Shown piece after piece: positions 33,069 through 44,169 of a stretch of 64,000 bases of DNA (position 1 is the first letter of the stretch; each line of letters opens with the position of its first letter). The notes under the pieces are model-generated. The model ran no database searches. It was given only the letters and a program-made list of their open reading frames with translations, and had not been told where the DNA came from. The stretch is taken from contig NW_024468261.1 of assembly GCF_002104995.1 (NCBI RefSeq), positions 620,001 to 684,000 on the forward strand. Direction: 5' to 3'. Position numbers and translations under genes: made by a program. The DNA comes from Linderina pennispora (lineage: Eukaryota > Kickxellomycota > Kickxellomycetes > Kickxellales > Kickxellaceae).

Positions 33069-34430
33069 CTAATGCTCGGCGCTCGCTTCGCTATCCTCTG
33101 CACCATCGTCGCTAGACTCGTCTGTGCCCGTGGCTTCCTCCGTCTCTTCTGTATCCGGTTGCCCTGTACTCTTGTTGCCGGAGCCACTCTCTTGGGCCTC
33201 CTCCGCCTTGCTCGCCTTGTCCACCTGGCTAGGGATGTAGCTTATGATGCTATCGACCACATTCTGCGCTTCATCCTCGCTCCCGACACGCAGTGAATAG
33301 GGAACCATCGTTATTCCGTCGCCAAGTAAGCGCGAAAACGACACGGTTTTACGGTTACATGTAACCTTCATGCCAGAGATCAGCTTGGCGCTGAGGATCT
33401 GAGCCTGCGATCCGTCTCTCCACATCCCCAGTAGCCAGTCGTTCTCATTGACCTTGTCTTGGAGAATCTTGAACTGGCCCGTCCCGCACTCCCTCCAGTC
33501 CTTATCCTTAAACTCATACAGTTTGCCCCTAGTCAGGAAAACGCACTTTCTCGTCTTTCTCGGACGTCTTGGCATCGGCATGCTTGGAAACCACTGCTGT
33601 AGGCTCAATCGCCTTTGTTACGAGCGATTCGTCACCACCTTCGCGCAACATATCATCGAACGTCTTTGAGTCCGCAGCCGGCTTGTCTGCTTCGTCACCT
33701 GCCGGCGTGTCGGCAGCCGTGGAGGTACCCGGTGACTTGGAAGCTGTGGTTGCGTGCTGGGCAAAACCAGCGTCAGTGCCAGCATATGCGGCGAAATGGC
33801 GAAGACACTTTGGCAGCGTTAGCAAATCCACCAGAGTTGCTGAAGCTGCCAAAGCCCAGACCGCTGCTGTATCCTGAGCCGAAAACACGCTTGGCCGGCG
33901 CAGGTTGCGACTCCTCCTCCTTCGACTCATCTATCTTCTCGGTAGAGGAACTAGCAGAATCGCTGGAGTTGTTGATGTTTTTGAAGGCGCCGAAACCAAG
34001 ACCACTGCTGTATCCTGAGCCGAAAACGCGCTTGCCCGGAGTAGATTGCGACTCCTCCTCCTCCTCATCCTTTTCTTCAGGCGTTTCTTTGTTCTCCCCG
34101 TCCTCCTCCATCTCTTCCTTTCTCCCTCGCCTCGAGCTTGTCCGAGCTCTCGGCCATCTCAGGGACCTGGGCTTCTGCTGTCACTGCTTCGGTATCCTCG
34201 ACAAGGTCGTCGTCGTTCTTGTTGCTAATGCGTAGCCGCTTCATCGGGCTGACCTTTGCGTCAGCCAGGGACGCCTCGGATGTAGTCGACGTCAGTGTCT
34301 CGTCAGCATCCTCCTCTGTCTTCTCAACCACGTCGTTAGTTTTGCTGGCTGGCGGCACTGTCTCGGTGTCGCTGTTGCCTCGCCTGCGCTTCGCGCTCAT
34401 GCTGTTTGCCTTGCTATCGACCTTTGACAT
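33069..34430 (-). CDS. Ran-binding protein of the RanBP3/Yrb2 type
   Basis: Nuclear export cofactor binding RanGTP. It has an acidic, Lys-rich N-terminus with likely NLS (SAKRRRG, PMKRLRISNK), two near-identical FG blocks (KRVFGSGYSSGLGFG), and a C-terminal Ran-binding domain (RGKLYEFKDKDWRECGTGQFK ... NDWLLGMWRDGS ... CNRKTVSFSR). The C-terminus is acidic. Three single extra bases interrupt the frame at about 33538-33541, 33794-33796 and 34117-34118. Removing them gives 452 residues. The Yrb2-type order of NLS, FG and RanBD separates it from the short Yrb1/RanBP1. Confidence 0.85.
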
Positions 34431-34624
34431 GACTCTTTTTCCCAGTTTTGTTCTCGGACTTCAAAAAGCAGAAGAAGGAAGTTTGTTGAAAAAGAAAAAA
34501 AGTGGGCAAAGAGAGAAAAGAAGGAAAAAGTCAGACATGGCTGTGTTCTTTTTTGTAGCACGCCTCGCCCGCAGAGGAGAGCAGAATCAGCGAAAAATCC
34601 AGTGATTTTCGGAAATCGGCATGC

Positions 34625-35071
34625 TCACGCCTGCTCGGACTTTGCAGCCTGCGGCTGAGTCTCCTCCGAGTTGTGGTGGAGCGTGTCGTAGTGGCTGTAC
34701 GCGCCGCGACGCCGTTCCCGCTTGATCCGCCGGATCTCCTCAGCACGCCGCTCGTTGCTGACAAGGTCCTTGGCGTAGACGAACGACCCGAAACCAACTA
34801 CACATCAACAGCCGAGATAAGTAGGACCAACCTGTGTCCGATATGCATACGATCCTGTGCTGACCTGGCTACTTACCAGCAATGATGCCAGACCTACATA
34901 GAGGACAGTTTGGTGGGGATTGTGCCCGTTAGTTAGCTGCATTGTTGCAACGTGGCTTCTGCGTATAGAGCCGTATGCACCCCCGTCCCGGGCCTAGCAC
35001 TTAGCCTTGTGTCTTTGGCTGCCTTACCATGCGAGCAGAATCGATCTTGGGTTGTTCTTAATGAATCCCAT
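34625..35071 (-). CDS. small single-membrane-span protein with 17-nt microexon
   Basis: Three exons rebuilt from splice sites: 35071-35028, 34893-34877 (17 nt) and 34797-34625. Introns start GTAAGG and GTAAGT and end GTAG and TAG. The product (77 residues) begins MGFIKNNPRSILLAWSGIIA, has one hydrophobic segment (ILLAWSGIIAVGFGSFVYA) and a basic helix (RRAEEIRRIKRERRRG), then a polar tail. This is the pattern of small fungal mitochondrial or ER membrane proteins. No function can be assigned. All junction phases agree. Confidence 0.75.
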
Positions 35072-35576
35072 GGTAGCAAATATGTTTGGGCTGAAAAGGG
35101 GAGATAGGGGGTGTATAATGATAGAGCTTGAAAAGACGCAGCGATTACTGTCAGAAGCAGTGCACAGACAAGGAACACAGCCCGCCAGCGTGTGCTCCAC
35201 TCCCGCCACCCCACCACTCCACGGCTCATTATGGACCATCATCGATATTTCGCAGCTTGTGCGCAGAATTGTCACGCTATTTTTATGAGGATCTGCATGC
35301 AAGCTGGCCGGTAAAAACGCAACGTACAATTCCCTCCTGCCTCATTCCACATCGACTCTAGTCTGGGCATCGTTGGTCGTTAGGGTTTGATAGACATGCC
35401 AATGCGGCGAGGCTATCCTACATCCACTGGACCCATTCCTGCTAGTTACTTTCATTCCCCGCTGCCAAACAGCACGCTTATAAACTTCGCTATCCGCAAA
35501 GCTGTATCCTGGCGCTGCACCTTCATGCACCGCTCTTTCGTCTCGCATCTACCCTTGAAAATAATAGTCCGAAAAA
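35072..35576. other. divergent upstream region
   Basis: A TATA-like GCTTATAAAC at about 35476-35485 lies 90-100 bp before the next plus-strand gene. Otherwise nothing is seen. Confidence 0.4.
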
Positions 35577-35927
35577 ATGAGACTGTCTGCAACATTACTG
35601 CTTTTTCCTATATCTACCGCTGCCCTGCCCTTGGGTGTCAAAGGAGCTCTGCAGGCACTCGTCTCGCCATCACTAATCAAGAACACTTCTCCGATATTTG
35701 CTCTTGAGGACTACATGTCGTATGCTACCGATGCTGGCCTGCTGGATGTTAAGAGAATGTTTGATAGTGGCCAACTCCAGAAAGCATTCGATAGGCTGCG
35801 CGGACATTTTAGTTACATGGACAGAGACCCAGAAATGTCGGAGAGCTGGGAATTTAGCGCGGCGCTGGACATTGCCACCCGCGGATTGGACAGGATGGCG
35901 GCCATGTATGCTATGGAGTTGATGTAG
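35577..35927 (+). CDS. putative small secreted protein
   Basis: 116 residues starting with a signal peptide (MRLSATLLLFPISTAALPLG). The mature part is helical and charged (LLDVKRMFDSGQLQKAFDRLRG, FSAALDIATRGLDRMAAMYA) with no Cys and no known domain. A TATA box about 95 bp upstream and a short AT leader support expression. I do not recognise the family. Confidence 0.55.
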   Translation: MRLSATLLLFPISTAALPLGVKGALQALVSPSLIKNTSPIFALEDYMSYATDAGLLDVKRMFDSGQLQKAFDRLRGHFSYMDRDPEMSESWEFSAALDIATRGLDRMAAMYAMELM

Positions 35928-36359
35928 CGTGGCAGCGCCCTGTTAGATTGGTGAATACAGGCAGCCATGCATCGGGCGCAATAATCGGAAGTCCCCTTGG
36001 CGAATGGTGTGCTCTAGTTTTTCCTTGCAGTAACTTTTGTGTTGATTGTATAACGCATTAGTAGCTGCCAAAACGTTGACCGAAAACAGCCAAATCAGCC
36101 CAAGGGAATGTCAGGGACTCTGCTCGTATTCAAGGGCCCCTGAAGAGCAAGGGCAGCAGCGGGTAGTAGCTGGATGGGATCCATATAAGCATAGGAAGAG
36201 AATGAAAACAATCCAAACGCCCTGCGATGGAGGGGGCTACATTTCGGCGATTCAAATGAGAATGGAAGTATATCGACCGAGTCCGCATTTCAGTCTCTCC
36301 TCTCCTTCCACTCCACCTCGTCGCCATTTACCCCACCTTATTTCCTATCCTTAGCAGCA
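35928..36359. other. promoter region of ZIP gene
   Basis: 432 bp. It ends in a strongly pyrimidine-rich leader (36290-36350). No gene is seen. Confidence 0.4.
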
Positions 36360-37761
36360 ATGTACATCAAGAGGGTCTTCCTGCCTGCGCTTTTAGTATT
36401 AAGTGCGTCGGCTGTCGTCATGGGTGCGGACAACAACAGCAGCAGCAACAGTGCAAGTGCCGCTGAGTCGCCCACTGTTCCCTCTCCTACACCAGAGGCA
36501 TCGCCTGGCTCAGTGCCTATCTCAAGCTCAAGAACAGGCCAGACCCGGGCTGCAGGTGCAATTGCCACGCTCGCTGCTGACCAGAAAGCTGAGGAATCCC
36601 CGGCATCCAGTGCTGTGTATGAATCCGCGTCCGAGTCTGAGTCCGAGTCCGAGTCGGCTTCAGCTGAGAATGCTACTGCTGAGCCCGCTGATGTGGAAGC
36701 AAAGACAATTCATGCTGAATGTATGGCTGCTGGTGTCGAGGATTGGGACCGCAATCTGCAAATCGGCGGTGTGTTCATCATCCTTGGCGTGAGTGCGCTC
36801 GGCTGCCTGTTTCCCATTGCCTGCCAGTACATCAGATGGCTGCGCGTGAGTCCAGTGATCCTAACCACAGGCAAGTTCTTTGGTGCTGGCGTGATCCTCT
36901 CCACTGCCTTTCATCCACATGCTCGGCGCTGCAACTGAGTCCCTCAAAGACGACTGTCTGGAGGGACGGCTCGGCGACTTTGATGCGTGGCCCCAGTTCC
37001 TGGCCATGGTGGCCATATTGGCAATGCATTTGGTTGAGCACTTGCTGACGAACCATATCCACAAGTCGTGTGCGACCCAGAAATCCGCTGGCATCAGCAC
37101 CGCCCTGGATACTCGCAAGATTGTGCACGAGGTGCGTGTGTCGACGAGTGGGTCCCAGGATGGCAGCGATGCGGCCAAGAGCAGCGGTGGTAACGATATC
37201 GAGAAGCAGTTTGATCTTGATAATCTCACCAGCAGCCATGCACATGCACACGGGCTTTTGGTCGATCCCGAGCAGCGCCGCAAGCACCTGTCGACGTACA
37301 TTCTTGAGCTCGGCATTGCCTTGCATTCTGTGATCGTTGGCATGACACTGGCAGTTACCGGCGGCGGCGAATTCAAGACACTCCTGGCTGCCATCAGCTT
37401 CCACCAGTTCTTTGAGGGGCTTGCCCTGGGCACGCGCATTTCTGCACTGACATTTGAGCGCCACGCCGTGATGTTTGCCCTTTTGAACGCCCTTGTGTTT
37501 GCGCTGACGACCCCCTTCGGGCAGGCGCTGGGCATTGGCATCCGCGAGACGTTCGCACCGCGCTCGCCAACGACGCTACTGACCATGGGCGTGCTGGATG
37601 GTCTGTCCGCAGGCATCTTGATGTACTCGGCCATAGTCAATCTGCTGGTGGAGGAGTTTGGATCGTCCTTCCGGGCACACTCAAAGAAGTCGCGGACGCT
37701 GTACTTTGCGGCGATGTATATGGGCTGTGCTGCCATGTCCATCATTGGAAAATGGGCGTAA
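36360..37761 (+). CDS. ZIP-family zinc/iron transporter
   Basis: Membrane importer of Zn or Fe. Signal-like N-terminus, then a long Ser/Glu-rich extracellular segment with a tandem Ser-Glu run encoded by GAGTCC hexamers (36629-36655). TM segments follow: QIGGVFIILGVSALGCLFP, KFFGAGVILSTAFIHML, then a cytosolic loop containing a His motif (HAHAHG), and the signature TM4-5 (ELGIALHSVIVGMTLAV; FHQFFEGLALGTRI) carrying the metal-site His and Glu residues. One extra T at 36909-36911 breaks the frame inside the AFIHML motif. Corrected length is 466 residues. A second ZIP gene starts at 63210. Confidence 0.9.
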
Positions 37762-38399
37762 AAGTCGCTCAGCGGCCTTCAGAAACCAAAAGAGATGGCC
37801 CTTGTGTTACCTCGCCTCCTCCCCCCCTTTTATGCATTTCTCGACCTTTCCATTTTTCTGCATTCCCAATATAGCGCTTCATATCTTTCATGATGCTGCT
37901 CGTGTAAAGAGGCCCGTATCTCGGTTGGTAGAATATCAGTGCCTTTTTCTGCTGACCGTAAAGAATACTAGATGACTGTTTGTTTACTCCGTCTCGCCAC
38001 AGCCGCGAATGGCTGGATTTTCAGAGGGATCGTCCTGTCGCTCAGTTAACTTGCAAAACTCAGCATGGAGGGAGACAGTCTTTAGCTCGTATGCCCTCCG
38101 CTCAAAGGGGCCATCCCCCGAGCTGCAGCCAAGGAGGCTCCAATATGTGAACTGTTTTTAGTCGCGCTAGATGCGAAATAGACCTCCACCATTGGCGCAT
38201 TGCCGCTCCATTCCGCCCCAGCTCCCAAGTGATTGACAACGTAGGCCTTGAATAAATATGCACGAGGTTAAGAATATTTTCCTTGATGTCCCCCACCAAC
38301 TCCCTCTTCTTGCACTTTCCCTTCTATTATATCTGGGGCCTCAGCACTTTTTCCTCGTAGAAGACAGCTATTTATCGCTTATAGTACCAAGCATTTCAT
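37762..38399. other. intergenic
   Basis: 638 bp with no supported gene. A pyrimidine-rich tract (38285-38330) precedes the PAS gene. Confidence 0.4.
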
Positions 38400-39434
38400 A
38401 TGCCGCAGTCGTACATTGTTATTTTCGAACGAGACGGCAACGAGGAGATCCTCTATGTATCATCCAACTGCCTCAATGGGCTAGGATATACACCACAAGA
38501 GATGGTTGGAACCAGTATCCTGGATTACTCCACAGACCCGCACGCCAAGCACTACAGCTGCCAGTGGCCAGCAGACAATCCTGAAATGGGCGTTGTGCTT
38601 TTGCCGTGCACCGTACGGAACCGCCAAGGAATGTCGATATTTGCCCACGCCCTGTGCATTAATTGCAGCGGTCACATATTCAGCGTGATAACAACTTTCC
38701 CGGAACTGGGAAATGTCGAGCTTGGACAGTCAATCTTGTACAAACTGCAGTTTGAGGCCGATTTTGAAGGGCAGTCGAGCGACTCTGCCTCAATCAAGAC
38801 AATCGATTCACGAAGCGGCGAGGGACGGAGGACTAGTGTTGGCGAGACGGCGAGTGGATTGCCGGAGGGCTGCGGCGACCTGGTCAACCTCGACTACCCA
38901 GTGGTAACCAATGATACTTTGCGCAGCGCGCATGTGCATACTGCCCGGTCGTGCCGCGCCAAGGCATGTTTTGTTTTGACGCGGGCCGATACTACCACTG
39001 AGACGCAAGGCCCGACAGTTGTGTTTGTGACGAACTCGATCAGCCGGATCCTGGGCGACGATACGGAGGGACATGAGGTTATCAACATGCCTTTCTTTTC
39101 CTTGATCGCGCCATCAGACATCACCAAGGCCGCAGGGTTCCTGGACTCGCTGATGGCTGATCTCAAGCCCCAAGTATGTGTTCTAGACATGCTCCGGAAC
39201 CCAAACAGCGAGCAGCCAGGAGAGCCTGCGGCTCGGGACACGATAAAGGTCGAACTGCTGGGCGCAATTTCCGATGACGGCGTTGTGCTGCTGTGCCAAA
39301 AGGTGCGCAACCAGCGGCAAAGCCAAGGCGGAGCTGACGATGAGCTTGGATATATGTCGCTGTCCGAGATCATCAGCTCTGACCCCGACAGCTCCGACTT
39401 CCCCGAGGAATGGAATCAGTTCATGTCGTTCTGA
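38400..39434 (+). CDS. PAS-domain protein, possible sensor or transcription coregulator
   Basis: 344 residues. A first PAS-like domain lies at about 1-110 (ILYVSSNCLNGLGYTPQEMVGTSILDY). A second is at about 185-300 (VVFVTNSISRILGDDTEGHEVINMPFFSLIAPSDI). An acidic tail follows (SSDPDSSDFPEEWNQFMSF). The arrangement recalls White-collar-type fungal PAS proteins, but no zinc finger or DNA-binding domain is seen, and the LOV-type GRNCRFLQ motif is absent. Intact frame, no introns. The ligand is unknown. Confidence 0.7.
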   Translation: MPQSYIVIFERDGNEEILYVSSNCLNGLGYTPQEMVGTSILDYSTDPHAKHYSCQWPADNPEMGVVLLPCTVRNRQGMSIFAHALCINCSGHIFSVITTFPELGNVELGQSILYKLQFEADFEGQSSDSASIKTIDSRSGEGRRTSVGETASGLPEGCGDLVNLDYPVVTNDTLRSAHVHTARSCRAKACFVLTRADTTTETQGPTVVFVTNSISRILGDDTEGHEVINMPFFSLIAPSDITKAAGFLDSLMADLKPQVCVLDMLRNPNSEQPGEPAARDTIKVELLGAISDDGVVLLCQKVRNQRQSQGGADDELGYMSLSEIISSDPDSSDFPEEWNQFMSF

Positions 39435-39453
39435 AAGTATGTATTAGATAGAT

Positions 39454-40838
39454 TTAATAAATATACTTGAAATACTCGCCGCCCTCGCCGTACCTGGCGA
39501 GATTGCGCTTGTTGCGTCTAGCCATGTTGAATCTTAGCAGGCACGCAAACAAGATGGCCAGCACGGCAGCAGTCAGATTAATGCCATGCCCGATTAGGTA
39601 CCGCGGCTGCTGGTTGTTCGTATACGCATTCGACGCAACAAACACGCTCAGCCCGCCAAGCATCGGCACAAACGCCGAGCTGACGTTTGCCTTGCGCCCG
39701 TGTCTGGCTGTAGTTGGAAATAAAGTAGCCAGGGAGAATAGTGAAGTTGGCAAAACTGCCTCCGGCCATCAAGCACAGGCCAACCATACGCGCCGGCACG
39801 CTCAGCGTGGCGAGCAGAATGATTGTGCCGATGACCACCAGTGACATGGTGAGAACGGTGGCCAGAAAATGCGAGCCCAAGCGGCGCACAAGGTATCCGG
39901 CAGAGACCATTGCGAAGAAGCCGAAGATCGAGGGCACTGCCAGCAGCGCCTGGGACTGGGACGCCGTGAACCCGTAGTTTTTGATAATCGACGGTGCAAA
40001 CACGTTAATGCTTGAGCACCCGCAGCTCGTCAGCATGCATGTCGCCCCAAACGCCCAGACCTGCCAGTCCTTGAGCACATTCAGGACTTCTTTGGCCTTG
40101 ACTTTTTCGGGCGGCGCATGTGCATTCTCCTCAGCGATAAAGCTCTTATCTTCAGAAGACAGGATATCTGCAGTCGAAGGGCGTGTCGCGGATCACAAAA
40201 AAGGACAGCGATCCGAGCACTAGTGTGATGCAGCCAAGGACGATATAGATCCAGCGCCATGGCTCGATCGTGGGGTGGTTGATATGCGAGATGCCGCTGG
40301 ACATAACTCCACCGATCAGTCCGCCGGCTGGCGATGCACTGTAGTACCAGCCAACACGTGCTGTGATCTTGTCACGCGGATAATACGTGCTGAACAGAAA
40401 CAGCACGCCGGGGGCAAACCCCGACTCGGCGATACCCAAAAAGAACCGCAGCAGATAGATGTCGCGTTTGGAGTGCGCCAGCGCTGTCAGGCCACACACA
40501 GTTCCAAACAATAGCACCACGACTGGTAATGCCTTTGATGCGCCAACACGGCTCACGATGTACGGCGAGATCGGATCGAACAGGAGAAAGCCAACGGAGA
40601 ACAGAGTGGCGGCAATGTTGAAGTCGCTGCCAGTGAGGTGCAGGTCGTGCTCAAGACCAAGGACCTTGGCGGAGCCAATTGCTTGCTTGTCGAACTGGCA
40701 AAAGATGTTGAGGAGCCAGAGCCAGAGCAGCAGCCGGAGGTCGACTTTGCGCAGGTAGCGGCGCAGTGCTGCCTGCTTGTCGATGGCGGACGACGAGGAT
40801 GACGCTGTGGTGTCGGAGTCTTGCTTGTCGCTGTCCAT
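39454..40838 (-). CDS. MFS anion:cation symporter (Dal5/allantoate permease-like), second copy
   Basis: Twelve-segment transporter related to the gene at 13582-15019. Seen: KVDLRLLLWLWLLNIFCQFDKQAIG, DFNIAATLFSVGFLLFDPI, FLGIAESGFAPGVLFLFSTYYP, RVGWYYSASPAGGLIGG and SHINHPTIEPWRWIYIV. Start ATG 40838 follows an upstream in-frame non-ATG region. Two extra bases interrupt the frame, one near 40172 and one near 39709; corrected length is 460 residues. Its 3' end faces the PAS gene, with only about 20 bp between stop codons. Substrate unknown. Confidence 0.88.
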
Positions 40839-41252
40839 GTTACCAAGTGAGGGGAGGTGAGATCGTGTGCTGCGGCGTACCAAGAACTTGTGGATGTGCT
40901 AAGGCTAGTTTATATATGCGAAGGCTAGTTTGTGTAGGGGGTAAAGGCAAGGAGATAAAGGAAGGTTTCTCGGTTGTTTAAAATTATCCCTGGGCGCTGC
41001 TCACCGGATATATGCAAATCTGTGCATGGCTGCAACGGGTCAGCCTGACACCTTAGCGTTAATTTTTCACCAGACAGACCCGTGCCAGCCCCGCATTGCT
41101 CATCGATATACAGGCAGTCAGTGTGCCATCTAATACATTGTCCATTTGCTCAAGAGCGAGAGGTTGTTAATTGGCATGTTTCCTTTCGCTAGTCCCCGGC
41201 ATACCCACCGGGAATGCGGGTGATCAACGGGTATATGTGAAATTATTCCTGC
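40839..41252. other. intergenic
   Basis: 414 bp between two minus-strand genes. Contains a short direct repeat (aaggctagttt, twice at about 40901-40933). No gene is seen. Confidence 0.45.
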
Positions 41253-42436
41253 TTAGACGGGCTTGATTCCCTTGAGGCTATCGGGCACTGGCGCCAGGAG
41301 CTGGCGGGTCGCAGTGCGGCCATTCTGCTGCAGCACAGCGTCCATGATGACCAAAGTAGCCATGGCCTCGACGATCGGCACCGCACGGGGCACGACGCAC
41401 GGATCGTGCCGACCACGGGCCGCCAGCACACCCTCGCTGCCGTCGTAGGTGGAAGTCTCCTGGTCCTGCGAGATCGTGGCAGGCGGCTTGAAGGCGACAC
41501 GGAAGTAGATGTGCTCGCCGTTGGAAATTCCGCCCTGGATTCCACCCGAGTGGTTGGTCTTGGTGCGCAGGCCGCCCTTGCCGTCAGACTCGAACGCGTC
41601 GTTGTGCTCATGGCCATACAGCTGCGTGCCGCGGAAGCCGGAGCCGACCTCGAAGCCCTTGGTGGCCGGGATCGAGAGCATGGCGTGGGCAAGCGTCGCT
41701 TCAAGCTTGTCAAAGCAGGGCTCGCCCAGACCGCTGGGGCAGTTGCGGATCACGCACGTGACGGTTCCGCCGGTCGAGTCCTTCTCCTCAGTGCACGCCA
41801 CAATGACGTCCTGCATCTCGCGCGACGCGTCCTCGTCGGGGCACCGCACAGCATTCTTGTCGACGTCATCTCTGGTGATGGTGGCCATCAGCTCACGCAT
41901 CTTCTGGCTGCCGCTCGCCTTGCTCTGCTCCTCCTTCATCAGGCTCATCTCCACAGCGCCGACGCTGGACACAAACGCAACGATCTCAACGCCATACGCC
42001 TCCTTCAGGTACTTTTCAGCTACGGCTCCGGCGGCCACACGCCCGATGGTCTCGCGGGCCGACGACCGGCCGCCACCCGAGGACGCCTTGACGCCATACT
42101 TTTGCAGGTACGTCCAGTCGGCGTGGGACGGGCGCGGGAAGAAGTCGGTCTCAGGAGTAGTCACGCGGCCGCTGGTCCTGGTTCTGGACAGTCAAGGCGA
42201 TCGGTGTGCCCAGAGTGTAGCCGAACTCGCATCCGGATTGGATCGTGACGCGGTCCTTCTCGTTGCGCGGTGTGGTTAGCTTGCTTTGGCCCGGGCGGCG
42301 GCGCGTGAGTTGCGGCTGGATGTCGTCCTCGGCCAGAGCCATACCGGGAGGGACACCGTCGATGATGCAGCCGACCGACTTGCAGTGCGACTCGCCGATA
42401 GGTGGTGACACGGAATGCCTTGCCAAAGGTGCTCAT
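41253..42436 (-). CDS. ARO2: chorismate synthase
   Basis: Last step of the shikimate pathway: converts EPSP to chorismate with reduced FMN. Motifs: [19 protein letters not shown] after correction, [52 protein letters not shown] and the C-terminal [15 protein letters not shown]. Two extra bases break the N-terminal region: one at 42397 inside TTYGESHCK and one at 42153 before the RPSHAD motif. Corrected length is 393 residues, typical of fungal ARO2. The start at 42436 is the standard one. Confidence 0.95.
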
Positions 42437-42747
42437 TATGGAGTCAGTAGAGGGGAATGAGGTGTGTTCCTTGTAGGAAGAAGGGGGATAAGGAAAGAGA
42501 GGTGAGGGCGGGCTGTCTAGGTCGGCCGCTAAAACTATTTGCGCAAAGTGGCCGATGAAGTCGCTGCAAAGCGCCTCTGATCCGACTAAAAAAAAGCTTG
42601 TGAGTCACTCTACGAGCTGATGCAGAAGTTGGGCAGAAGCGAGCCGAGCTAGGGGTGGCGCACCTGGTGACTCTTGCTCCAGCTCGAGCTGCGTCAACCA
42701 CACCTGTCTCCGCACCTCAATCCTTGCATTTGCCACCACTTTAAATT
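42437..42747. other. divergent promoter of ARO2 and BLOC1S1
   Basis: 311 bp, no gene. An A-rich run (ctaaaaaaaagctt) lies near 42586-42599. Confidence 0.4.
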
Positions 42748-43137
42748 ATGTCCTCGCTGGCAGAAATTCTTCGCGACCATCAGACCACACAGGCTGAGCA
42801 CAGACGCGCCACCGACGAGCTGCGCAGGGCTGCAGTCCAGGACGTCGGCGACCTCTGCGACACAGCCACAACCTCGCTCTCGTCACAGCTCTCGCGCGTG
42901 CTTGAGAACCAGCGTGAGATAGAGTCGCTGTCTAGAGACTGCGCACACTTGGTGCAGCAGCATGTGAGGAGTACGGCAAAGTGGACAAGGCTGGTCGACC
43001 AGTTCAACGGGGCACTGAAGGAGCTCGGCGACGTGCGCAATTGGGCGCAGGTAATCGAGCGGGACATGCTGGACGTGGCGGCAACGTTAGGAGCTTGTGC
43101 ATGGGTCGCTGAACCCGCCGTTGCAGGCCGACCATGA
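42748..43137 (+). CDS. BLOC-1 subunit 1 (BLOC1S1/GCN5L1-like)
   Basis: 129 residues, almost all helical. The C-terminal signature is clear: TAKWTRLVDQFNGALKELGDVRNWAQVIERDM, matching the TxxWxxLxxxFNxALKExGDVxNWAxxIExDM pattern of BLOC1S1. In animals it works in lysosome/endosome biogenesis complexes. Budding yeast has only a distant homolog, so its clear presence fits an early-diverging lineage. Frame intact. Confidence 0.85.
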   Translation: MSSLAEILRDHQTTQAEHRRATDELRRAAVQDVGDLCDTATTSLSSQLSRVLENQREIESLSRDCAHLVQQHVRSTAKWTRLVDQFNGALKELGDVRNWAQVIERDMLDVAATLGACAWVAEPAVAGRP

Positions 43138-43306
43138 CAGCGAGCGGGGCAAGGCGCCGAGCAAATAGGACTGTATTTTTTTAATTTTTGATTATTTACC
43201 ATAAACTGAGCCAATGCGATCATGTCGGTGTACCGAAAAAATTTTGCTGGGCGTATATTGAGGACTTCACACTTTTTGCCTTGGACACATATAGACGGTT
43301 ATTGAA

Positions 43307-43774
43307 ATGGAGAAGCGCGACAACATTCTGTTCACCGACACGTTCGACGTCAAGGACGTGGACAAGGACGGCAAAAAGTTTGACCGCGTGTCGCGCATCG
43401 ATGGGCGCAGCCAGACGCACGACATGAGTCTGATCCTCGACATCAACAGCGAGCTGTACCCACTCGATGCCGGCGACAAGTTCAAGCTCACTTTGGCATC
43501 GTCGCTGTCGCTGACCGACGTCAAGGAGCCGTCGGCGTTCGGCAAGGGCGAAGCCAACTGGCGCGCGTACGTGAACGGCGAGGAGCGGTCGCTGGCGGAC
43601 GACTTTGATTATGTGATGTTTGGCCGGATCTACCGGTACGATGACTCGTCGAGCGCCAAGGTGTCGGCGTTTGCGAGCTTCGGCGGTCTGCTGATGTGCC
43701 TGGAGGGCGATATCCGGCATCTGCAGAACCTCGTGGTTGGTGATACGCTCTACCTGCTGCTCAAGACCATTTAA
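43307..43774 (+). CDS. RPB8: RNA polymerase I/II/III common subunit RPB8
   Basis: 155 residues of an OB-fold subunit shared by all three nuclear polymerases. Family phrases: LFTDTFDVKDVDKDGKKFDRVSRI, MSLILDINSELYPL, YVMFGRIYRYDD and ASFGGLLMCLEGD. Frame intact. ATG 43307 is the first start before the family region. Confidence 0.95.
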   Translation: MEKRDNILFTDTFDVKDVDKDGKKFDRVSRIDGRSQTHDMSLILDINSELYPLDAGDKFKLTLASSLSLTDVKEPSAFGKGEANWRAYVNGEERSLADDFDYVMFGRIYRYDDSSSAKVSAFASFGGLLMCLEGDIRHLQNLVVGDTLYLLLKTI

Positions 43775-44169
43775 AACGTCCCCTTAAAATACATTGGCTG
43801 CCTGCCTTTTCGGAAAGAAAGAATTTTACGGCACGGGTATGATGGATGGTCTCTCTCTCTCCCGATCGACGGCGGGTGCCTAAAGCGCACAGCCAGCCAG
43901 TCCGTCACTGGCGGACGCCGATTGCTATCTTTGGGCATCCCGGGAGCCATCCCTGTGGCCCAGGGACAGGCGATGCTGGTCGCTTTCCGCACAGTTGGAT
44001 GCGACGGACAGGATCCTATGGCTATCTCGCAAGTGACTCGCAAAATTTTCCACGCTAAAAAGCAGCCACCACCGCCGATTTCCCCTCATCTCCGCACGGC
44101 CCAACCGTTCTTATCACCACTCTTTTCATATTAATTTTCTCCTCTTTTTCCACAATTTCATACACCGGA
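43775..44169. other. intergenic
   Basis: 395 bp; pyrimidine-rich leader (44080-44160) before the carrier gene. No gene is seen. Confidence 0.4.

Noticed and set aside
38000-38300. Small minus-strand frames between ZIP and the PAS gene
   Set aside because: No start context, promoter or family features.
41406-42248. 280-codon plus-strand open frame in chorismate synthase
   Set aside because: Antisense shadow of ARO2.
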